NCBI GenBank assembly: GCA_029255685.2
Contig: CM055318.2
Coordinates: 7,383,001-7,447,000 of the forward strand
Direction: 5' to 3'
DNA from: Silene conica
Lineage: Eukaryota > Streptophyta > Magnoliopsida > Caryophyllales > Caryophyllaceae
Length of the DNA: 64,000 nucleotides
The notes beneath the pieces were generated by a model. That model was not told the origin of the DNA. It saw nothing but the letters and a program-made list of their open reading frames with translations, and searched no databases. Shown here in pieces: positions 55,275-64,000 of the stretch. A program made the translations under genes and the position numbers. Within the stretch, counting starts at the first letter, position 1; each line of letters opens with the position of its first letter.

Positions 55275-55705
55275 TTTTCGTGTTGGGTTATTGAATTTTA
55301 ATATACCCATTTAATTTATATTTGTACCTGATCAGTTATTTTGTTCATCGTATTTGCCCGTCAAATTATGTTCCGTAAGTAATTCATCAAAAGACAGTAA
55401 CTTTCCAAACTACTCATTATTAGTTATTTAATCTTTTTTTATTCGTCTATTGTTTTTTCTTATATAGCTTATTCATTAATGTTATCATAAGTACTCCAAA
55501 TATTATCATCATTACTAATAGTTATTCGAATATCAGTGCATCAGGAAATTCACCTTTTCACCGAATATATCTTATATTCAAACATCCCGTTAAAAAACAA
55601 TTCGTTAGAATAAACACAATTGTTATATATTGAAATAAATATACCGACGCCGTCTTTAAAAATAAGTGTACACAACCCCGTGATTTTTCACGGGTGTTAC
55701 ACTAG

Positions 55706-58629
55706 TAATTGACTAATTATAACACAAAAGTTGGGCTTGACCAAATATAATTATATACTCGTATAACGTAGTATTCCCATGCAGATTGGCTGCTAATTAG
55801 TCATTACGGCTCCCGGTTCATATACCTTTTCCTTATCACAATTTTTTATACTTCATTTTGCCATTTTTTCAACCGTACACTTTTTAAAATCGTTCCTAGG
55901 ACCATTCCCAAACAATAAAGTAATTTAATCAGGTCAATTGTATATTAGGCGTTAATCTCGTTTTATTGACCTTGACTCACTTAAATCCTCCCAAGCAGAA
56001 AATCACGACTTAGGTTAATAATCCAACCACTTTTCTAGTTTTGTTTTTTTTTCCTTTTTCTTAAATGCTTGGAACCAATTACAACATGCCACGTATTAGG
56101 TGGATTGTTGGGTCAATTTACTTCAAATTGGGTCGATTAGTGACTCAAATCGACTTGAGTCAATTCTAATCGATTTCTTAATTATAATTAACTTGACTCA
56201 ACTCCCTATCGACCTTGCTTGGAGATGGTCTAAACTCATACGTGCACTTTTTTAAAATTGGTGGTTGATTTGTCAACACATTTATTTGAAGATTTATATT
56301 ATGGGTGATGTGGGAATTTATAGAGACGATACGAGTAATATTTAAGAGGGTGGAATAAGTAATTTTATAACGTAATAAATTTTGAGTTTCTTTTTATCCA
56401 ATAAGAATGAGACCGCGATAGTCCTCCCTAAATCTGACATCGCTTATAACAACTTATCGAGTAATTTAAAATAAATCAAACAAGCAAGCTTATAAAGAAA
56501 TAGTACCGTGTCAGATGAAAATTTGTGTTTACAATTGTCCTTAATAATTTTTTGCCATCTCCAAGCAGAAGGTCACGCTAATTAACTGGGTTACCAACAT
56601 TTTAGTTCTTAATCCAACTTATTTATTTTGACCCACTTTCATCCACCCATGTAGAAAGTCACAATGTAGACATCAACCTAATCATTTTTTGTTTTAACAT
56701 TTTCAATTATTTACCACATTTTCTACCCCACCAAACCTTTCTCTTATCAATAATATTATGCCACATCCAACTTGATCATCTCAAGGTCTCCAAAATTTCA
56801 TCTTAAACATCGATTGAAGAGTCATTAGTATGACCCAACAAGATTACAATCCAACTAATGACCTTATTTGAGGATGATTTTAGACCATCCTTAAGCAAGG
56901 TCATGACCTTATTTGGTCATGGTTAATGAGTTAATTAAGATGATTAATTGGTGACCAAACTTGCTAATTTGTGACCGTATGACCAACCAAGGTCAATTTG
57001 TGACCATTAATGAGTAATATTGACCACATTTGTGACCACTTAGGTGAACAATTATGATTGGTTGATAGATAAAAAATAATAAAATGATTGGTAAGAGAGA
57101 GGTTTTGATAGGGTAGAAAATGTGATAAACGATTAGAAATGTTGGAAAGTGGAAAAAATGATTAGGTTGATGACCCGAGTCGTGACCTTCTACTTGGAAA
57201 ACTGAAAGCAGTTCAAAATAAATAAGGTGAGTCTAAGAGTAAAATCATGTCGCGGCCACTACATGAGGATGGTTTTAGAATAAAATAAAGAGTGCATATT
57301 TGAAGTGAAGTTAGGCAAAAGTAGTAAAAAAAACAAACCCCAAATTGGTTGTCGTGTTTAGCCATTTATTTTTTACCCTACTAATACTATTACCTTTTAC
57401 TTTCTCCTTTAGCCTGCATAGTTGACCTTAGCTTGTTGAAATTAAATCTACTGAATGACGTGAAAGGAAATAATACTCATACACAATATATACTCAATTA
57501 CTCTATGTACATGCCTTTAATTTCATCTCTTCTCTTTTTCCAACAACCTACTACTACAAAGTAAATAAATTAAAGTAAAATAAAAGCCCTAGGGTTTGGG
57601 ATTTTGACCATTTATACCCTAGAAACATAAAGTAGTAGAAGTAACAAGAAGAATAATAAAAGAATAATAATGAAATAAAGAGGAAGAATTGTTTATGGGT
57701 ATTGTGCATTTGTGCGTGCTTGGTGTGCCCCCCCTATATACAGCTTTCATATGTAGACCCTGCGTAAACAGTTTAGACTCATCACTATGTACATTTCTCC
57801 ATCATATTACATGTCAAACTTCACCGAATGGACGGTGTCCGTTAGTTTGTGATAATTCAAATAAAATTTCGATAGGTAGGTAGATAAATCGTTTTTAAGT
57901 TTTTAAGCACTTTAGTAATTTTTTTCTTAGTTATCTATTCGAGTGATATTTAACCTGTTATAAGACAGACTTACTGGTCAAAGTCCTTGAACCTCGATAA
58001 TTATTGTTCCCACATACGGAGTAGTTCATATTTAGACTAAGACCATGTTTATCAGTTATTTCTGCAGCACTACCTAGACCGAGTAAATACTAATATATAC
58101 TTCCTAACCTACTTACTAGACCTAGTTGCTGATTTTGTTATTTTATCAAGTCCTGGTTAGACCTAAGAATTCCGACATTATTTTTGGTTAAATTTGAATC
58201 ACGTATGGGGACGACATGCAAAGACCAAGTTCCTAATAAACATGTTCCAACAGGTCCATTTCAGACCATTTGGAACGGAATTAGTTCCTATAATTTATTT
58301 TACTTTACTTTTTTATTTTAATTAATTTTTGTCCTTATTCAATACATGCCCTTGTTAGACCTACCTATAAACGTAGTCTAAGGTTACATTGACTTCTTGA
58401 TTATTCATAGTGTTTTGTATCTTTTAGTATTATTTATAGATAATACTCCATCCTATTCCCGATAATTGTCCCATTGTGGGTTCGGCACGAGAATTAAGGA
58501 ATTCATTTTTTTAATATAAAGTAATATGTGGGGTATGAAGATTGGAGAAAGGGAATGTATTATTGTTGTGGGTAAGGGTGATTAAAATAAGTAGTGTTGT
58601 GGGGTAAGGTGAGTATTGTTGTGGGTAGC
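55706..58629. repeat. GGTCA-rich MITE-like cluster and non-coding sequence
   Basis: Recurrent phrases TTTTAGACCATCCTTAAGCA, GCAAGGTCATGACC, CCAAGCAGAAGGTCACG and their inverses occur at about 55,896, 56,211-56,236, 56,555-56,580, 56,872-56,910 and 57,180-57,285. The same end appears at 63,927 in the last bases of the window. Probably two or three related foldback elements. Exact limits and TSDs were not resolved. 57.3-58.6 kb has no recognised feature. Confidence 0.45.
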
Positions 58630-58921
58630 GTATTAGGAATATTAACAATAGTTGGGCCTCAACCATCACCTTAAGGTTTTGGTTGAGACGGTTCATCTAT
58701 CATGGTATCAGAGTCAGTGTGACCGGAGGTCACGAGTTCGAATCCTGACAACCTCAAAACCCCTCGAAAACTCACGAAGTGGAAACACGCACACGGTATG
58801 AGGGAGCCTGTGCAAACTAACCACTCTTCAAGCCCAATGAGCATTCGAGTGAGGAAGCGTATTAAGAATATTAACAATAGTTGGGCCTCAACCATCACCT
58901 TAATGTTTTGGTTGAGACGGT
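58630..58921 (+). mobile_element. TRIM (miniature LTR retrotransposon)
   Basis: Two direct terminal repeats (58,630-58,702 and 58,860-58,921) share AATATTAACAATAGTTGGGC and TTTTGGTTGAGACGGT. Immediately after the first is TGGTATCAGAGTC (58,703-58,715), an initiator Met tRNA PBS. The internal region is only about 155 bp and non-coding. The second repeat lacks the last 10 bases of the first, so the element may be 3' truncated. Confidence 0.8.
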
Positions 58922-59169
58922 ATGGGACAATTAAAAATATAATGACATGACATTGTTTGATTTAGCGCTCTAGGAATATCAAATATTAATAACTTTAACG
59001 ATCTGCACCTAAATATATTTAGGTTAGAAAATGCAAAACGATAAATATGATGGATAAAGTAGATCAATGTAATCTTTGGTGTGGATAAAAAGGAGTATAT
59101 TACTTGTTTTCGAGATATGTATAGCTAAATAAAAAAAATGTCTTTTAAAAAATTAACCGGTGAAAAATA

Positions 59170-59427
59170 CTCCCTCCATTCTTTTTATATCACCCAATTT
59201 CTTTATGCACGTTTGCCAATACTCATTTTATTTCGATTATATCTTTAGCTACATACTACTAAAAATTATAAAATTTTGATATTCTTAATCCTCTTGTCAT
59301 GACAAATTAAAAAATATCTCACATGAATATATTTCCGTGAACGGATTGAGAGAAAACTGACGTTGAATACTCGATTGTGAATAGTGTCCAAAAGGGGATT
59401 GGGGTGATATAAAAAGAATGGAGGGAG
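59170..59427. mobile_element. Stowaway-like MITE 1, intact copy
   Basis: 258 bp, TA-flanked (59168-59169, 59428-59429), with TIR CTCCCTCCATTCTTTTTATA and its inverse. Near-identical to the MITE split by Copia-1 at 8851-14994. Confidence 0.9.
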
Positions 59428-59429
59428 TA

Positions 59430-61869
59430 TTGTTTCTCATTTCAAAATAATCGTATTAATTCTATTGTTTGTGATATATGCAATATAAGATTTTCTCCAT
59501 TTTCTCTTTTAAGATTTATGTAATACTAGGGTCATTTAATACCTATTTTGTCATCCATAAATTGAAAATTATTGTATAAAGTTAGAATATGATCATATCC
59601 GTTAAAGAAATTATGAAGCATGGATTGTTTAGAGAGAATCTTGCGCAAGTCTAGACTTTCAGGTTTGAAGGTTACGGAGTAGATGAGAGTATTACGTATG
59701 ATTAGTTTACTTTGGTATTTTGTTGCAGAATTTACCACGCCTATTTGCATAGCCCCGAGCCTACTTACTTTAACTCTCTTGCTTTGCTCAATGTACAATT
59801 GTACTCGCTCAACATGGTTTACCCTGCTCCTTTCCATCTATCATTCAAGTAAATCATAAATTCATATCGTAGTTTCTTAACTATAGACGGATATATATAC
59901 ATTATAAGCTGAAAGTAAATTACTATAATTACTCCCTAGACATTGAAGGTGTTTTGTAAACAGTATGTTGATTAAATTTCAACATATTCAAGATTTTTAA
60001 CATGTTTGGTCTACTATTTTTCAATTTGATACTCATACCAGCATATTTGCTGTAGTAAATTGTAGAAAATAAATCTGTCTATAATTTACATATGTATACA
60101 ACAATTTATTAACATAAACATGCTAATTACCAAACAATTCTACGAAATCTGTTAATTGTAATATTATTAGTCAAACATGTCAATCAAATCAATCATTTGT
60201 AATCTGTTTAATAATCAGCGGACTACCAAACATGGTTAATCATGTTTTTGTCTTATCTACCCACATGGTTATTAGTATGGTAAAATATGTAATTGAAAAT
60301 TTGAAAATTATGAATTTAAAAACAATAGGTCTCTCTTGTGACGGATATATCCTATCCGCCACAAATTTGCGACGGGTCAAATATTAACAATGTGAATAGA
60401 TAAGACAAAATAGTTTGGTATTCCCTAGACATTCCTCTTTTGTCTTATCTACCAACATGAATAATATTTAACTCATCGCAAACTTGCCACGAATATGTCC
60501 GTCATAGATGAGAATTTGTGATTTAAAAAATGGTATTAAATGTAGTACTTATAATTTGGTTAGATAAAGTAGGTATAAAGAGTCTAGAGAGAGATAGGAG
60601 TACGTAGGGCAACAAGAAAAAGGCATAGAGGAACTGTTGATGCAGCACATCGCACCTATGTCCTATACAGATTTTACAGAAGTAATGAAAAAGCAATACG
60701 GAGTATATATTTCGAAATTAATTGAACAGCCTAAATCATTCCCAATATTCTATGTTGATCGTCTATATATAAATAATAAATGCCGTGTTGTAGTTGTATT
60801 TTTTTTTACTGGATTTACTTCTTTTTTTTACTTCATTTCTTACGATTTGCAGGGTTTGGATAATGACCTATAGTCCTCCTATACATACTCATTATTTCTT
60901 CATATTTTACCATGAACTAATCTCTTCCTTCATTACTTTGAACGCTATTTACTGTTATACACTAAAGTTAGAATTCGCAATGGACGTTTTCGTTTTAAAT
61001 TTACAACGGGTCAAGTATTATCCATGTGAATAGATAAGATAACAAATAAAATTTCTAGGGAATAAGAATCTATTTTTTCTTATCTAACCACGTGAATAAT
61101 ATTTAAATTGTTGTGAACTTGTAACGAATTTAGCGGTCAGAAATTATTTAATCAAAAATTTTATTTCCTCTATATTGGATGAAATGATGTTTTGTCTTTT
61201 CCACAAATTAAATAGTAAGAAAATTTAATATGTAAAAGTACAAATAAGGAAATGGATGTAAATTTTTATTAAAAGCATGCTTGATTTAGATGTGAAAATG
61301 GATCAACAATCTAGATTATTATGGAATTTATTTTACGTGCTCAAAATGAATAGGAAATATAATGTAAATTTGTCCAAAATAAAGACATGGACAATTTAAT
61401 ATGACTTGATGAAAATACTTTGTATTATATTATATTGATTTTTTAGGTTCTAATTATAGTTGCTAAAACCTTTATGGATGGAGACTGATCGTTTCCAAAC
61501 CCTATATTTCCATTTTACAATAACACTCTGTTTTTTAGGTTAAAATTGTTCGAATTAAGCTTAGTGTAGCTGAATTGAACTCGACTGAAATTAATGGAGT
61601 CAAATTGAAGTAAGGTAAAGGTGAATTTATTAAGAAAAAAATTGAACTAAACTAAATGATGTTGAACTGAAACTAAAACGAATAAAGTTGATTTAAATTG
61701 AAATGAACTCAAATTAAGTAAACAAAATGGCCTAATAATCCGTATGACAATAAGCCAAACAATATAATTTTCTTATATATCTAGAAATAACTTAGATAAC
61801 CATGTAAATATGGAATAGACCAAAAAGAAATTATAGTTTTATTAGAACAATGCATGTAATTTACCATCA
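59430..61869. other. Non-coding sequence with GACGGAT-type repeats
   Basis: No gene. 60,330-60,510 and 60,995-61,145 hold diverged GACGG-type elements (CTTGTGACGGATATATCC, TTGCGACGGGTCAA, GTCTTATCTACC). The remainder is AT-rich. Confidence 0.4.
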
Positions 61870-62060
61870 CAAATTCTTATTTGCAACGGCACTATCCGTC
61901 GTAAACTTGTGACGGATACCGTTTTCTCTCACAAAATACTCATTTTTTCTCTTTCTGTCCAACACTATTCATGTGGTCCCCTTTCTCCACTAACTCATTT
62001 GTATCCATTTTATCTTACAAAATATCCGTCACAAACGATGATCCGTCGCAAGCAAGACTT
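61870..62060. repeat. GACGGAT-type MITE, copy 2
   Basis: Reverse-complement partner of 3039-3226 with the same internal blocks; ends TTTGCAACGGCACTATCCGT ... ATCCGTCGCAAGCAAGAC. Confidence 0.7.
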
Positions 62061-62881
62061 ACTAATTTACCATAAATCTCTTTGAAGACGGATATAATCG
62101 TTTTAAGACTAAAATGAGTTAAATATAGTCCACTCGTATAGATAAGAAAAGTCTTTTTACAAATATCTAGACATTTTGTTTTTGTCTTATATATGAAATG
62201 GTAAATATTTAGTTTATTTTATTTCAAACGGACATATTTAATTTGAAACAAGAATTTGTGCATTAATAGGGTAGAATAAAATAGAAGAAAAAAGGTAAAA
62301 CGGGGTAGTAATAATAAAAGGCTGTTAAACAGTAACAGAGTAGTGGAACGCGGTAAGGATGACAGATAGCGAGAGTCGTTGAGAGAAGGCAAGGTAAATA
62401 CGGAGTATAAATAAAAGAAAAAAGTAGAATAGAAGTAATTAGTAAAGGTCAAAGTAATAGTAACAGGAGTCTACGTCTTACGTAGCCGTATTTTTGGCAG
62501 TAGTAGGAATATTATCACCAGGCCACCACACCTAATCTAATTATCTATCTATATTTTCTGTCCTTCTAAACTTACACCTGCCTTTTCTGTATTTACTTTT
62601 CTTTTACACTTTCTCTCTACACAATTTCGCATTCGCAATCCACTCTTTTGATAGCAAATTGAACGACTTAAAGTATAACTATTTTTATGCGGAAATGTGA
62701 TCATTATTTGATATTTAATACTTCTAGTATACTCCTTACCTCCTCCATACTACCACCTTACCTTTTCGCGTATATTTTATCGGTAAATATCAATTACGTA
62801 CTTGCAAAATTATAAATATTATATATTTTTAATATACTCGCAAAGACGAATCAAACAATAATACTCTGTACAGGATTTCAC
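62061..62881. other. Non-coding sequence
   Basis: AT-rich, no gene. Possibly a further worn MITE at 62,075-62,225 (GAAGACGGATATAATCG). Confidence 0.3.
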
Positions 62882-63191
62882 CAGAGGCGTCCAATAATTT
62901 TAGGAGGCCCGGTTCAAATTGCCAATTTGAGACCCCTAATAGGGCTTGTAAACAAATAATATTTTTTTAAAAAATAATAAAAATATAAAATTATTGAGAT
63001 TTTGCTACCAAAAGGAATCGAACCTTGGACAACACATTGAAAAGTAATGTTCAAACCACTACACCCAAGCATATTATACTAATTTAGTACAACAAAAAGT
63101 TAATGTACTTTAAGCATACTGAGTTTTGGGCCCCCAAAACTTTTGGGCCCCGGTTCTTAGAACATGTTGAACCCCTTGTTCGACGCCCCTG
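62882..63191. mobile_element. hAT element D with tRNA-like segment
   Basis: 310 bp; CAGAGGCGTCCAATAATTTT ... TTGTTCGACGCCCCTG; perfect 8-bp duplication GATTTCAC (62874-62881, 63192-63199). On the minus strand, about 63,005-63,080, TTGGGTGTAGTGGTTTGAA and, about 40 bases later, GGTTCGATTCC form a well-kept tRNA-like A/B box pair. No coding capacity. Confidence 0.85.
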
Positions 63192-63199
63192 GATTTCAC

Positions 63200-64000
63200 A
63201 ATATTTTTACTTGTGTATTGAGGAAATGTTAAAATTAAATACTCACTTATAATTTTGGACAGAGTAAAAAGCGGTAGGATGAAATTGAATGAAATGTGTT
63301 ACTTAAAATATAATTAAATATTTTAAATTATACACGTAGAACTTAATACTTCCACCCGTTTACGTACTTATTTGATGTTTTTGGAAGACATTTCATTTAT
63401 ATTCACATCTATCTTCTTTAGTTCCCCCAAACTTAATTACCCGCCTTTTTTTTTCTTCTACTCGATTAATAATCATTCTAGTTTGTCTAGATCATTATAA
63501 GCTTACAACATAAATGTTCGATTGTCTTAATGTTTGACTGAATGGTTTCTTTGAGACCTTGATGTTTATTCAAAAAAGGAAGAAAAACAAAATGTAGTTC
63601 TTCTAGCCAACTTTTTTTAAAAATAAAAAATGAGGACGCTTAATTAATTGATCTAAATTCTAAAATTTCCTCTAAATTGAATCAAACTGTAATACTCACT
63701 CTAGACATCTATGTTCCCATCAGTTGAACAAAATACTTCTCATATTTATGCGGAGGGAGTATCTTGACCAAAACAAAACTAAACTAATCGCATGTAAACC
63801 CGAATTATAAAACGTGATGATATAGTTATTTGTGACACTACTATACATCCTACAAGATAAATAACAAGGAACCGTTTTAAGTCAACGCAACACTCACAAG
63901 TCACAACCGATTTAACCAATATCGAGTTTTAAGACCATTCTCAAGCAAGGTCATCAGGTCATGAGGGTGGTCATAACATTGTCTGATCATGGTTAGTGGG
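63200..64000. other. Right edge: non-coding, start of GGTCA-type element
   Basis: Possible Stowaway-type MITE between about 63,348 (CTTCCACCCGTTTACG) and 63,758 (GCGGAGGGAGTA), low certainty. From 63,927 TTTTAAGACCATTCTCAAGC and AAGGTCATCAGG match the cluster at 56-57 kb, so another copy runs off the window. Confidence 0.35.

Larger units (their letters stand above)
50350..55705 (+). mobile_element. Helitron 7: chimeric, multi-gene capture
   Basis: The 5' end TCATTATATATATAAAAG is preceded by A (50349). The 3' hairpin CCCGTGATTTTTCACGGG (55677-55694) is followed by 11 nt ending in CTAG (55702-55705) and T. Inside, all on the plus strand and with introns retained, lie fragments of ARPC4, an unknown exon, cystathionine beta-lyase, another unknown exon, a purple acid phosphatase, and finally the last 60 codons of a PIF1-type Helitron helicase. 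Intron-bearing fragments in one orientation ahead of a Helitron 3' end are the hallmark of Helitron gene capture. A second hairpin without CTAG at 54889 leaves open that two Helitrons are joined here. Confidence 0.7.

Noticed and set aside
63005-63080. Real tRNA gene on the minus strand
   Set aside because: Same as above: box motifs without a cloverleaf.

Overview
This window reads as nuclear DNA of a flowering plant, probably a eudicot. It is AT-rich, its genes have introns, and transposons of most plant classes fill it. Two host loci are recognisable, both nuclear genes for organelle proteins: a plastid-type transaldolase (4747-18533, +) and NDUFB7 of mitochondrial complex I (34709-35008, +). 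The mix of MITEs hints at Caryophyllales, but that is a weak guess. I see no tRNA or rRNA gene, CRISPR array or bacterial operon.

Layout. 0-4.5 kb: a broken LINE ORF1 (minus strand), a MITE and a 1.25-kb Helitron carrying an RPA-like fragment. 4.7-18.5 kb: the transaldolase locus. An 8-bp-TSD hAT element abuts exon 1 where a splice donor is expected. Intron 4 holds a layered nest: an old deleted Copia (8650-17135) that received two TA-flanked MITEs and a 1-kb hAT element, one of the MITEs in turn being split by a young Copia (8880-14760). A penultimate coding block lacks about 30 codons and has an in-frame TAG, so the locus looks like a pseudogene. 18.6-34 kb: a SINE-like retroposon, a GC-rich hAT element, a MULE with about 240-bp TIRs, several Helitron termini, a second hAT/tRNA-like element and two tandem-repeat blocks. 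34.7-50 kb: NDUFB7, a SINE, hairpin MITEs, a 322-bp tandem duplication and a PIF/Harbinger derivative with a transposase fragment. 50.35-55.7 kb: a chimeric Helitron carrying exon-intron fragments of ARPC4, cystathionine beta-lyase and a purple acid phosphatase, plus two exon-like blocks I cannot name and the C-terminal end of a Helitron helicase. 55.7-64 kb: MITEs, a TRIM element and another hAT/tRNA-like element.

The two points I find most worth following are the multi-gene Helitron, and a family of four small hAT elements (4915, 24963, 43625, 62882). Each of these has 8-bp target duplications and carries a tRNA-like segment with Pol III box B-type motifs. Boundaries were read by eye from TSDs and terminal motifs. 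Family names rest on recognised motifs, not on database searches.
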